From Rhodococcus qingshengii JCM 15477 (lineage in GTDB: Bacteria; Actinomycetota; Actinomycetes; Mycobacteriales; Mycobacteriaceae), in NCBI RefSeq assembly GCF_023221595.1, contig NZ_CP096563.1, positions 3,144,501-3,208,500 of the forward strand: DNA of 64,000 bases. Direction: 5' to 3'. Below, piece after piece: positions 26,525 through 35,335 of this stretch. Positions within the stretch are counted from its first letter, which is position 1. Every line of letters starts with the position of its first letter. The notes under the pieces are model-generated. The model saw only the letters and a program-made list of their open reading frames with translations, made no database searches and was not told the origin of the DNA. A program made the translations under genes and the position numbers.

Positions 26525-27403
26525 GTGACAGGCAACCACGTACCACAATTCCGGGCGCACTACCTTTGGGTTGACGCGATTGTGCGCGGTTTCCGCATAC
26601 CCGAGGTCGGTGTCGTCGAGCACCGGATTGCCAGCCCGTGGCCTGCGGACAACAACGTCGAAGTTCGGATTCAGCGGAATCGAGCGACATTCGGTCGCTG
26701 GGACGTCACCATCGAATCGACCATCGGCGGCAGCCATGAAACGCTGATCGGTCTGGACGGTCTCCAGCTCGCGGAGAGCGTGTACCGCACGGTGCACCGG
26801 GATGTCATGACGGCCGCGCACGCCCGACAGTGGACACGCCTGCACGCCGCTCTGGTCGACTGCAACGGTGTGAGAGTGGCGATCGCCGGGCATTCAGGGG
26901 CGGGCAAGACCACCTTGGCGCTCGCCCTTGCGATGCGGGGTGCACAACTGCGTGCTGACGAAGGCGTCTTCATTCGTGGTACCGAAGCTGTGGGCTTACC
27001 GCGGCGGGTTCACCTCAAAGCCGGTACGTTCGACGTCCTCCCGGAGATCAAAGCGCACGATTCGCTGTATCTTCCGTACGCCCCGCCGGTGTGGGCGTTG
27101 GACCCGTCGACCTTGCCTGCTGAACGAAACGTCAGCTCGGCGGTTCGCGGAATCGACCTGGTGCTGATCCTCGATGGATGGGACGAGGGGCCGACTCGAC
27201 TCGCTCCGATGCCCGTACCCCAAGCGATACAGTCGCTGGCCGAGCAATCCGCCCTGTGGTCCGACAATCACGGAGTGACCCTGAGAAACATCGCTGCTCT
27301 ACTCTCGAATGCCCCGTGCTACAGACTGATTCGACATCACGGCGATACCGGCGCCGACACGGTGGAGGAACTGGTGGCGTCATGCGTGACACCCGGTACC
27401 TGA
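26525..27403 (+). CDS. HprK-related kinase
   Basis: 292 residues, GTG start, 7 bp after the PqqD gene. P-loop AGHSGAGKTTLA (about 120-131) followed by LRADEGVFI, as in the C-terminal kinase domain of HPr kinase/phosphorylase. The HprK N-terminal domain is replaced by an unrelated ~110-residue region. No HPr of the PTS is nearby, so the substrate is probably not HPr. In other bacteria such kinases co-occur with PqqD and a family-5 nucleotidyltransferase, as here; one relative phosphorylates a lasso peptide serine. Confidence 0.88.
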   Translation: MTGNHVPQFRAHYLWVDAIVRGFRIPEVGVVEHRIASPWPADNNVEVRIQRNRATFGRWDVTIESTIGGSHETLIGLDGLQLAESVYRTVHRDVMTAAHARQWTRLHAALVDCNGVRVAIAGHSGAGKTTLALALAMRGAQLRADEGVFIRGTEAVGLPRRVHLKAGTFDVLPEIKAHDSLYLPYAPPVWALDPSTLPAERNVSSAVRGIDLVLILDGWDEGPTRLAPMPVPQAIQSLAEQSALWSDNHGVTLRNIAALLSNAPCYRLIRHHGDTGADTVEELVASCVTPGT

Positions 27404-28512
27404 TTTCCATGTTGAAACCCGAGTGTGGGGCCGACGTCATCCGCTTGTGTTCGCAGCAGGATTGGCCCAGAGTCATCGACGCCGCTGTAAGGCACAAGGT
27501 ATTGCCGCTGCTCGCCTCCCGAGCGGTCGAGGCCGGCTTCGCATCGGTCCTACCTGCGAGCTTCGCGGAAATGCTGTCGGAATCCTCGGCCACCGCATCG
27601 AGTCCGGAATTGACACTGAGCCTTGTCCATCACCGAAACACCATAAGGATCTCGGACCTCGACGCGCAACGAGTGGAACTGCAAGAGCTGTTACACAGCA
27701 ACGGATTTCCGACGGTTGCACTGAAGGGTGCCGCCCTTCTCGAGCGAAGAATCTGGCCGAACCCGGCAGCTCGACGGATGACGGACATCGACCTTTTGGT
27801 CGTCGACCCTGCACATGCCGTTCCGGCCAACGACGCGATCCTCGATTTCGGCTACCGAATGGTCCGCCCCGACGAAGTGGACTCCGCCTCCATCGATCAC
27901 GACGATCACCAGGAACCGGCACTCCTTCGCGACGACCGTCATGGCTCCGTCGAAATCCATTCGCACTTACTTCCGAGGTTCGCCCGTCACGCGCTGACCC
28001 GGGAGGCCGCGGTCCGAGGAATCAGCTCGGAGGCGGAAGGATCCCGCCTTGCGATGGCCGACGTGACGCTGCACGTCATCGCTCACGCGCGGCTTGCCGA
28101 TCGGGCCTTGATTCGAGCCGATTTGTCGTTGAACAGTGTCTTCGACGTGGGGTACCTGCTCACTTCCGAACCGGAACTCGCTGTGACGCTCTCCAGACGC
28201 CAGTTGCCACGCGATGTCCGTCGGGCGGTGAACGTCCACTGGGCGGCGGTGGAATCGATCTTCGGCGTCAGCACCGGAATGACGACCGTCTCGGCGCGTT
28301 GGTGGTGGCGATGGACGCTGTGGTTGGCGGATCGCCCACGTCTGCACTCGCTTTACCGCGATCTGGTCATGGTGCCGCTCTTTCTCGACCGTGATCGGCT
28401 TTCCATCCGGGACGGGCGCGACCTACGTGGATGGGACTTGGCCCGCTCACGCGTGTCCCACTTCGTCCGTCGTGCGAGGACTGCCGTCGAAGATGCCGGG
28501 GGAGCGGCGTGA
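27382..28512 (+). CDS. Nucleotidyltransferase family protein (NTP_transf_5)
   Basis: 376 residues from ATG 27382 (MRDTRYLISML), overlapping the kinase gene by 22 bp. Central motif TVALKGAALLERRIWPNPAARRMTDIDLLVV (about 110-140) matches the family-5 nucleotidyltransferase active site with DxD. The rest is helical with many His and Arg residues. Product unknown; adenylylation or uridylylation of a protein or small molecule is typical for the fold. Its stop overlaps the epimerase start (GTGA). Confidence 0.88.
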   Translation: MRDTRYLISMLKPECGADVIRLCSQQDWPRVIDAAVRHKVLPLLASRAVEAGFASVLPASFAEMLSESSATASSPELTLSLVHHRNTIRISDLDAQRVELQELLHSNGFPTVALKGAALLERRIWPNPAARRMTDIDLLVVDPAHAVPANDAILDFGYRMVRPDEVDSASIDHDDHQEPALLRDDRHGSVEIHSHLLPRFARHALTREAAVRGISSEAEGSRLAMADVTLHVIAHARLADRALIRADLSLNSVFDVGYLLTSEPELAVTLSRRQLPRDVRRAVNVHWAAVESIFGVSTGMTTVSARWWWRWTLWLADRPRLHSLYRDLVMVPLFLDRDRLSIRDGRDLRGWDLARSRVSHFVRRARTAVEDAGGAA

Positions 28513-29507
28513 AAGTACTGATCACGGGCGGAGCGGGATTCATCGGTAGCACCGTCGCGTCGAAGTGCGTCGACGCCGGGATCGATGTCGTGATTCTCGA
28601 CAACCTGCTGACCGGCCGCGCCGAATTTGCGCACAGATTCCCGTTCTACTGCGGCGACATCGCGGACGAGAAACTGCTCGACAAGGTATTCGCAGATCAT
28701 TCCGATATCGATGCGACAGTTCACTGTGCGGCCTTGATCGTGGTCGGAGATTCCGTGAGTAGCCCGGCGCGGTACTACGAGAACAACGTATCCAAGTCGC
28801 TGACGCTGGTATCGAGTGTCCTTCGGAACGGGTGTGAGCGCTTCTTGTTCAGTTCCTCTGCGGCGGTGTATGCGCCGAGCGACGGTGGGTGTGTCGATGA
28901 ACATTGGGGGATCGCACCGCAGAGTCCCTATGCGCACAGCAAGGCTCAGTTCGAAACGATGCTCGACGACATTGCGGCGGCCACTAAATTATCGGCGATA
29001 TCTCTACGCTACTTCAATCCGGTCGGGGCAGATCCGGAGCTGCGAAGTGGTACACCATCGGTACGCCCGACCCACGCACTCGGAAAGCTGTTCGAATCAT
29101 ATTCGACAGGAACGCCTTTCAGGGTTACGGGAACGGATTGGCCGACGCGCGACGGATCCGGAGTGCGTGATTACGTTCATGTCTGGGACCTTGCAGACGC
29201 TCATGTTCGAGCGCTGGAAAGGTTCGACCGGGTCACCGCTGAATCATCACGCATGACTGTGGTCAATCTGGGCAGCGGGCGGGGGACGACGGTGTGGGAG
29301 CTGGTACACACATTCGAGAACGTGCTCGGTGAAGATATCGACGTGGTCGCTGCCGGCCGACGCGCCGGTGACACTGCCGGCGCTTACGCGACGAACGATC
29401 GTGCGTTGCGACTACTCGGGTGGGTTCCGACATTCACCCTGGAACAGGGGATCGAGGACACCGCGCGGTGGCTGGCAGTGCGCCCGCACCTGCTCAACTC
29501 GGTGTAG
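28509..29507 (+). CDS. UDP-glucose 4-epimerase-like NAD-dependent epimerase
   Basis: 332 residues from GTG 28509 with a 4-bp overlap. Rossmann motif TGGAGFIGS (about 7-15), the catalytic Ser in LFSSSAAVYA, and YAHSK (about 139-143). Length and PVGADP/GVRDYVHVWDLADAH segments are those of GalE. It would supply UDP-galactose (or the N-acetyl form) to the glycosyltransferase of this cassette. Last gene of the run; it ends 7 bp from a convergent gene. Confidence 0.9.
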   Translation: MKVLITGGAGFIGSTVASKCVDAGIDVVILDNLLTGRAEFAHRFPFYCGDIADEKLLDKVFADHSDIDATVHCAALIVVGDSVSSPARYYENNVSKSLTLVSSVLRNGCERFLFSSSAAVYAPSDGGCVDEHWGIAPQSPYAHSKAQFETMLDDIAAATKLSAISLRYFNPVGADPELRSGTPSVRPTHALGKLFESYSTGTPFRVTGTDWPTRDGSGVRDYVHVWDLADAHVRALERFDRVTAESSRMTVVNLGSGRGTTVWELVHTFENVLGEDIDVVAAGRRAGDTAGAYATNDRALRLLGWVPTFTLEQGIEDTARWLAVRPHLLNSV

Positions 29508-29514
29508 CCGAACG

Positions 29515-30498
29515 TCAGCCCGTCGGGTCGTCGTCAACGGTGATGTTGTTGCTACGTAGCCAGAAGGTGGCGTCCGGATCCCACCCGGCGAGCACGGTGG
29601 CACCCGAGTTGGCCGACAACGGGATCGCGATGCCTGGCGTGGTCAGATAAGCCATCATGGTCAGGTGGACGGCGTCGTAATCCGCGGACACCGAAAGCCA
29701 GTCCGGAATGAACCAGTCACGGTATTCACCGGTCGTGTCGTACCACACGGAGCGACGTGAAGCGGGCACAGGCAGGGGATAGGTATCGACCAGATTCGCC
29801 CAGTCCTGCGGACCGGTGATCTCGTAGATCCGGGGCGCGCCGTAGATCCTTACCGGCTGCACCCGCGCCTCGTTCGAGGAGCTGTCTTCTTCGAGAAACA
29901 CCCCGAGCGCCCCGATACCGTCGCGGGCCGTGGTTGTTTCGGTTGTGCCGTTGGCAAACGGGATAGACCACCATTCGCCTCCGATGTGACGGTCCGGATC
30001 TTCGATCTGGTATTCCAGAAACCGGCGTTCGTTGTCGAGTGCCTCAGCGCGCCACTGTTCGAGGCCGTCCTCTGCACGGTAAATCCGCAAGGGAAGGTCC
30101 GACCAGCCGTAAATAGGGTTTCGCTTTTCAACCAGATTCTGGTTCAGAAGGTCAGCAGGCTCGGCCCACCAGGCAGTGTGTGGCGAGTCGAGAAGGGCTT
30201 GAGCGATCGGTCGCAATGCCGCGATCACCTCAGGGCGGACGAAGATCAGATCTTCTTCGTCCGGCGGCTCCCAGTAGCGTGCGCAATCTACGGCATACGC
30301 AAGACAGTGCAGAATCTCGAGTTCGGACATCTCGCCGATTGCCCGGATATCAACAGCGCCGAGAACTTGGAGCGCATCGTCCGGCGATTGAGGCCAGTGT
30401 CCACCGGATGTGCGTGCGCCGGCGCGGCATGCGTAACCGACGTTCGCACAGAAGCGACGGCCACGTGGTGAACCGAGGACGAGTGCAACGGAATCCAT
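29515..30498 (-). CDS. Hypothetical protein
   Basis: 327 residues from ATG 30498 (MDSVALVLGSPRGRRFCANVG); an extension to 30546 is possible. Soluble, Trp- and acidic-rich (several WW/EW pairs), no signal, no membrane helix, no motif I recognise. A central region (LRIYRAEDGLEQWRAEAL ... WWSIPFANG) and C-terminal half with IPDWLSVSADYDAVHLTM read as a globular actinobacterial protein. It lies between the glycosylation cassette and a recombinase module, so it may belong to the accessory segment. Confidence 0.7.
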   Translation of the reverse strand: MDSVALVLGSPRGRRFCANVGYACRAGARTSGGHWPQSPDDALQVLGAVDIRAIGEMSELEILHCLAYAVDCARYWEPPDEEDLIFVRPEVIAALRPIAQALLDSPHTAWWAEPADLLNQNLVEKRNPIYGWSDLPLRIYRAEDGLEQWRAEALDNERRFLEYQIEDPDRHIGGEWWSIPFANGTTETTTARDGIGALGVFLEEDSSSNEARVQPVRIYGAPRIYEITGPQDWANLVDTYPLPVPASRRSVWYDTTGEYRDWFIPDWLSVSADYDAVHLTMMAYLTTPGIAIPLSANSGATVLAGWDPDATFWLRSNNITVDDDPTG

Positions 30499-30597
30499 GT
30501 GGGTAAAGCTAGCGGACAAGCTGACGGGGGACGTTCGAATATCCATTACTTGACATAATGTAGATTATCGGCAAATAAGAAGGTCGAGTTCAACTAG

Positions 30598-31881
30598 ATG
30601 AGAGAACTCGTCCCATTGGATCTCAAGCGAAACTGCTGCCTGTGGCCGGTGACGACTTGCTGCCGGACGGTGGCCCACGAGCCTGATCCCCAGATCGACA
30701 TCGGTTTATGCAAACAGATGAGAGATTCTCGCGCTACACTTGCGTTCATGCAGAGTGTTCCAGGTCGGCTGCCAGAGTTCCTGTCGAACGGCGTCGTCGG
30801 GCTGCTGCGACCCGAGGACCGAGTCTTTGAGGCGATGCTCGATGGCTGGCGAGCGCAAATGCTGGCCCGTGGGCTCGGTGTGCCGTTCATTCGGTCCTCG
30901 TGCGGCCTGGTCTCTCGGTTCCAGGAGCACTCCAACGAGTATCCGTGGGGCTGGCAGCCGATCCATGTCGATGAGTTCCTGGCTGATCGACGAACCGGGC
31001 CGAAAGCCGTCTCGGTGTCGACGCTGCGCGCGAACGCTGGCACGATCAGGTCCTTCTGCTATTACGTCACTGACGAAAGGTATGGGTGGGCTGCGTTCTG
31101 CAGCAAAGTATTTGACGACGTTCCCGCCCAAGTCGTGTTCGAGTGGAACACGCCGCGCCACAAGACCGATGACGCCATCCCAGCGGACCGGCGCAGCTTC
31201 ACTCAGACCGAGTTGCAGACATTCTTCGACACCTGCGATGACCTCGTCGATCAAGAGTTCGCCAAGGGCTCGAAGCGCTGGCTCCCACTGATGCGAGACT
31301 CCACCGCGTTCAAGGTGTGCTACGCCTACGGTTTGCGCCGTCGGGAACTTTCCATGCTCGACTACCACGACTTCGGCCCAAATCCGCACGTAGACAAGTA
31401 CGGCCGCTATGGCGCCGTTCAGATCCGCTACGCCAAAGGCATGTCGGGGTCAGGACCGCGCCGTCGCACTGTTCTCACGGTGCCTGAGTTTGACTGGGTG
31501 GTCGATCTTCTCGATCACTGGCTCTCGCCGCAGGGTCGCGAACAGTTCGCCACTGCGGACCGCTCGGCCTCGTTGTGGCCGTCGGAACGGGCTGGCGCCA
31601 CGGGCATCCGCAACTTCAATCGCACCTTCACTGCGGTCCGCGAACTGGCTGGGCTACCGACAGAGTTGAAGATGCACTGCCTGCGCCACTCCTACGTCAC
31701 TCATCTCCTCGAGGCCGGATACGATCCTATGTTTGTCCAGCAGCAAGTTGGCCACGCCTACTCATCCACCACCGCGCTCTACACCTCAGTCTCGGCAGAC
31801 TTCAAACAAAAGACCATCCAACGGATGATCCAGCAACGAATCGTCACACGTGACGAAAGAAGGACCGGGAAGGACACGTGA
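30598..31881 (+). CDS. Tyrosine recombinase/integrase
   Basis: 427 residues in the longest form; ATG 30748 (MQSVPGRLPEF) is a likely alternative start because the first 50 residues look non-coding-like. SAM-like core-binding domain (about 75-190) and catalytic domain (about 200-420) with the conserved set intact: Arg in LRRREL, HCLRH, GHAYSSTTALYTS with the nucleophilic Tyr. First of three overlapping genes; its stop overlaps the next start (GTGA). Arrangement recalls three-gene recombinase modules such as Tn554 tnpABC. Confidence 0.9.
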   Translation: MRELVPLDLKRNCCLWPVTTCCRTVAHEPDPQIDIGLCKQMRDSRATLAFMQSVPGRLPEFLSNGVVGLLRPEDRVFEAMLDGWRAQMLARGLGVPFIRSSCGLVSRFQEHSNEYPWGWQPIHVDEFLADRRTGPKAVSVSTLRANAGTIRSFCYYVTDERYGWAAFCSKVFDDVPAQVVFEWNTPRHKTDDAIPADRRSFTQTELQTFFDTCDDLVDQEFAKGSKRWLPLMRDSTAFKVCYAYGLRRRELSMLDYHDFGPNPHVDKYGRYGAVQIRYAKGMSGSGPRRRTVLTVPEFDWVVDLLDHWLSPQGREQFATADRSASLWPSERAGATGIRNFNRTFTAVRELAGLPTELKMHCLRHSYVTHLLEAGYDPMFVQQQVGHAYSSTTALYTSVSADFKQKTIQRMIQQRIVTRDERRTGKDT

Positions 31882-32243
31882 GCGAGCAACGCCGAATCGG
31901 CTATCGCTGGAATCTCCGCCAACGAATGGCCGATCACAACCTCTGGAAGACAACGGAACTCATCCCGCTTCTCAAGTCCCGCGGAATCAACCTATCAAAC
32001 GCACAAGTGCACCGATTGGTGACAGGCACACCCGAGCGGATCCCTGCGCGCACCTTCGCCGCGCTGTGCGACATCCTTGAATGCACACCCAACGATCTCT
32101 TCGAACCATATGTCGAGATCCGAGCTGCGGCCACGGCCGACGCACCGGCCAACCCGGCCGACCTAGGCATCAGCGACAAGCGCTCGGTTGCCCGCCGGAT
32201 CCGAGTCGTCCGTAGCGATGATGACGATGGCAAGACCACGTAA
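31878..32243 (+). CDS. Xre-family HTH regulator of the recombinase module
   Basis: 121 residues, GTG start with GGGAAGG upstream and a 4-bp overlap with the recombinase. Cro/CI-type HTH at about 10-75 (LKSRGINLSNAQVHRLVTG ... LCDILECTPNDLF). Charged disordered tail. Equivalent in position and size to the small third protein of Tn554-like elements. Confidence 0.88.
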   Translation: MSEQRRIGYRWNLRQRMADHNLWKTTELIPLLKSRGINLSNAQVHRLVTGTPERIPARTFAALCDILECTPNDLFEPYVEIRAAATADAPANPADLGISDKRSVARRIRVVRSDDDDGKTT

Positions 32244-33690
32244 ACCTGAAGACCCACAACGGTGGGAAGTTCCATGCGATCGCTGCGGTGAGCACAGAGA
32301 ATGTGTCGTCACCTGGCAGGGCCTCGGAGTGTGCGGTTACTGCTACCAAGCAGCCAAACGAACTCGAGGCGTATGCGCGTGCGGTCACGACGGGGTGTTG
32401 CCGGGAATCATCAACGGCCAGCAGGCGTGCCGCAAATGCGCGGGCATAAAACTCAACGTCGACTGCGTTGAGTGCGGCGCCGAGGAAGAACTGTACGCAC
32501 AGGGATGCTGCTGGCGATGCGTCCTGAGGGCGACCGTCGACCGACTACTGACGAATCCAGAGACTGCTAGCATCAACGACGAACTGAAACCCTTTGCAGC
32601 TGCCCTGAAGTCGATGAAACGGGCCAACAGCGGTCTGACCTGGATCAACCAGGAACATGTCACAGCGTTCCTCACCGAGCTGGCCCGCACACCGCTCGTT
32701 TCCCACGACGTCATCGACCAACTCCCCCGATCGCGCACCCGAGAATACGTCCGAGAACTCCTGGTCACCCACCAGATCCTGCCGCCCAGAGACGGACTAC
32801 TCCACCGCTACATCGACTGGTCCGATGAAGCCCTCGACCGGCTGAAGTCGTCCGAGCACCGGGAAGTCGCGACCCGGTACATTCGTTGGCATCACCTGCG
32901 GCAGATGTATTGCATGGAGTCGGTGTCACACGGCACGTTCCTGCGGTCGAAGCAAACCGTTTCCGTCACAATCGAATTCCTCAACTGGCTCACCGACCGG
33001 GACATCTCGATCGACGATCTATCCCAAGCGGATCTGGACGCGTGGCAGGCCGAAGGCCCGAGCACGCGAGAGTTCGCCATCCGGTTCCTCGCGTGGGCAG
33101 TCAAGACAAAGCTGGTCGCTCGGGACCTTACAATGACACCACATCGTCGTGGTACAAGCTCTAAGATGAGCCCTGAGGCCCAGCAAGACGTCGTCGATGG
33201 CATTACATCAAACCAACCCGCACTGAATCCGCGAGATCGAGCCGCGGCGATCCTGGTGCTCGTCTTCGGCCAACAGATCGACCGGGTCGTGAAACTCACC
33301 TGGGACCACGTCATAGTCTCAGACGAACTCGTGACCGTCACACTCGGCGACATCGCCATCGCTCTTCCCGCACCGCTCGACGAACCATTCCGATATCTCG
33401 CCGGAGAACGAGACCTCGGGAACACCGCCGCCCACCCAAGTACGCGCTGGGTGTTCCGCGGCTATATCCCTGGCCAACACATCAACCCGGGCCACTTGCG
33501 GAACCGCCTGAAGTCGACGTTCGGCACCCGCGCCGCCCGGCTCGGCACCCTGCACGAACTCACCAAGCTCGCACCCGCCGCAATCCTCGCCGACACTCTC
33601 GGCTACTCCCCTGCCACCATCGAGCGACATGCGGTGGCGTCTGCAGCCACATATGCCCGATACGTAGCGATGATTGACGCTGATGGCTAG
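32218..33690 (+). CDS. Zinc-ribbon recombinase-like protein
   Basis: 490 residues from ATG 32218 (others at 32221 and 32227), overlapping the regulator gene by 26 bp. The N-terminal ~100 residues carry repeated CxxC pairs (CDRCGEHREC, CGYC, CACG, CRKC, CVECG, CCWRC), i.e. several zinc ribbons. A SAM-like segment and an integrase-like C-terminal domain follow. The C-terminal domain keeps an Arg (QQIDRVVKLTW) and a terminal Tyr (YARYV), but the HxxR box and the second His look altered (PGHLRNR, LGYSPATIERH). Probably a DNA-binding accessory recombinase, analogous to TnpB. Confidence 0.8.
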   Translation: MMTMARPRKPEDPQRWEVPCDRCGEHRECVVTWQGLGVCGYCYQAAKRTRGVCACGHDGVLPGIINGQQACRKCAGIKLNVDCVECGAEEELYAQGCCWRCVLRATVDRLLTNPETASINDELKPFAAALKSMKRANSGLTWINQEHVTAFLTELARTPLVSHDVIDQLPRSRTREYVRELLVTHQILPPRDGLLHRYIDWSDEALDRLKSSEHREVATRYIRWHHLRQMYCMESVSHGTFLRSKQTVSVTIEFLNWLTDRDISIDDLSQADLDAWQAEGPSTREFAIRFLAWAVKTKLVARDLTMTPHRRGTSSKMSPEAQQDVVDGITSNQPALNPRDRAAAILVLVFGQQIDRVVKLTWDHVIVSDELVTVTLGDIAIALPAPLDEPFRYLAGERDLGNTAAHPSTRWVFRGYIPGQHINPGHLRNRLKSTFGTRAARLGTLHELTKLAPAAILADTLGYSPATIERHAVASAATYARYVAMIDADG

Positions 33691-33787
33691 GGTTGTGTAG
33701 CTCGAACTGCTTCTGCGGCCGATGCCGTTCATAAACTCGCGGTACTGATATGTCAGGCTACTATTGGCGGCCGGGATGGAGCTAAGA

Positions 33788-33868
33788 ATGTCGAGAGAGA
33801 ATCGCGGCAAACCTCGGACCAGAAAGACGACGAAACAACCTTCGATTCGCCTTTCTGGCAGGCTATGA
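33788..33868 (+). CDS. Possible 26-residue basic leader peptide
   Basis: ATG 33788 with GGAG 7 bp upstream. It encodes a Lys/Arg-rich peptide starting MSRENRGKPRTRK and ends in TGA overlapping the ATG of the next gene (ATGA). Suggests translational coupling. No homology known to me; it may not be a functional peptide. Confidence 0.35.
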   Translation: MSRENRGKPRTRKTTKQPSIRLSGRL

Positions 33869-34485
33869 GCATGGCGATAACACTAGAAGACACTTTAGCT
33901 GCGATCAGCCTGCTGCAGAACACCGAGAAATGTGCTCGCATATCCGGGACCGCCGAGTACCGACGGTGGCCCAAGAACGACATAGCGGGCCCGCCGAACC
34001 GCGTCGATACAGTGCACTTCTCCATCGACAACGAGCTCGGTTCATGGTCTCAGCGCGACACCAAGTCCGCGCAAACCCGCCGCTACTCCAGTGGCGCCGG
34101 ACAGGAGCTGGTCGATGACGACGGGCAGCTCATCCCTCCCAAACCACCATCAGGGTTCGACCACTGGCCTCTGCTCATCAAGATGATGACACCGAGTAGA
34201 TTCCCGATCTGGGGGCGCCCGGGAGATAAGTGGAGAATGAAGGGCGCCGAGTCCACCGAGCACGGTTACCTCCTGCACCTCAACCGTGACACCTCCCCCG
34301 CAGAGGCGGAGCTGTACATCGACACCACTTTTTCGCTACCAATCCGCTGGACCGATACTCACCAAGTCAGGCCAGATCTCGGGGCGAAACAGGAGGTAGA
34401 GATCGTGGCCCTGCACATTCCTCCGGAATGGAAGCGTCTCACCGGTATGGACATGTCCGAGGAAGGTCAAGACATGGCAGGATAG
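33865..34485 (+). CDS. Hypothetical protein
   Basis: 206 residues, soluble, no recognised domain. N-terminal LEDTLAAISLLQNTEKCARISGT, then a Pro/Trp-rich middle (DHWPLLIKMM, RFPIWGRPGDKW) and a C-terminal PPEWKRLTGMDMSEEG. Located in the accessory segment after the recombinase module; the next small frame follows after 7 bp. Confidence 0.55.
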   Translation: MSMAITLEDTLAAISLLQNTEKCARISGTAEYRRWPKNDIAGPPNRVDTVHFSIDNELGSWSQRDTKSAQTRRYSSGAGQELVDDDGQLIPPKPPSGFDHWPLLIKMMTPSRFPIWGRPGDKWRMKGAESTEHGYLLHLNRDTSPAEAELYIDTTFSLPIRWTDTHQVRPDLGAKQEVEIVALHIPPEWKRLTGMDMSEEGQDMAG

Positions 34486-34492
34486 CCGAGCT

Positions 34493-34813
34493 TTGCACCA
34501 AGCGCACCTCGGCCTGGTCATCCACTTCATGTCTGATCGGGGTGACGCCTGCACGGCTTGGCTCCGGACGGCGCACAATGGTCCTGTGGGAGCGAAGAGC
34601 AACGAGGCGATGTTCCGCTTCATCCTGCCGGCTCAATTGAATGGGCCCGAACTCAGCGAGCAGATAAACGAGGCTGTACTCCGTAGGGCCCGCGATGCTG
34701 GAGCTGTCTCCATCGGCGACGTATATGTCAGCGGCACTATCCCTATCGGTGACGGCGCGTGCCAGTACTCGGTTCGAGTTCGGTTGTACTTCGGTGGCCC
34801 TGCCTTCGCTTGA
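34493..34813 (+). CDS. Small hypothetical protein
   Basis: Up to 106 residues from TTG 34493 (AGGA 10 bp upstream); ATG 34529 or GTG 34586 are alternatives. The C-terminal part (LNGPELSEQINEAVLRRARDAGAVSIGDVYVSG) looks like a small alpha/beta domain. Function unknown. Confidence 0.45.
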   Translation: MHQAHLGLVIHFMSDRGDACTAWLRTAHNGPVGAKSNEAMFRFILPAQLNGPELSEQINEAVLRRARDAGAVSIGDVYVSGTIPIGDGACQYSVRVRLYFGGPAFA

Positions 34814-35335
34814 GCCCCATTATTTCCCAGCCGGGCTCAACGACGTCGGGCCTCTGAGATAGGTGGTCTACTCGTCCTAGTTCAACACGTCCCGTTACCA
34901 GTTTCTCGACCTGGCGATATCCGCCTCACGCCTGGTTCGTGCAACCTTCTTTGTTTCCGCCCACCCATGTCTGTCTGCCGGTACATTTGCCGGCTTTCCT
35001 GCGTTTCAGTCCGAGATCTGCGACCGGCTTGCACGACTCGACCATTGCGACTCCGCGATCGCCGGCTGAATTGGTACCGATCACCGCATGGCCTCGCCGG
35101 CGACTGCGGCTACGCCGCGCGACCTGGACGTCAGGAACGACCAATAAGTGCTCTGATGTGGATTGATGCCGATAAACACGTCTCACCGAGTTCCGGCTAC
35201 CCCACCTCAATTCGTCACTGTGACGTATTATGGTCGACAGGCTGGAGGCGAGTTCAGTTCCATTGTCATCGCCACGGACTACTATCGCCGCATGTGTTGT
35301 ATTCGACCGGCCGCTTCTCATGGTCAGTGGCCGCG
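34814..35335. other. 522-bp stretch without a supportable gene
   Basis: Reading frames here lack a ribosome-binding site and give atypical composition. TGTGACGTATTATG near 35219-35232 is a possible promoter element for the downstream cyclase. I see no tRNA, attachment repeat or terminator. May be the scar of the accessory insertion. Confidence 0.4.

Noticed and set aside
26245..28512. Lasso-peptide or other RiPP cluster
   Set aside because: PqqD-like and HprK-like genes occur in some lasso clusters, but there is no asparagine-synthetase-like cyclase, no B2 protease and no short precursor gene.
34967..35335. N-terminal 123-residue extension of the diguanylate cyclase frame
   Set aside because: Cys/Arg/Trp-rich non-coding-like composition with no ribosome-binding site; ATG 35336 begins a normal sensor domain.
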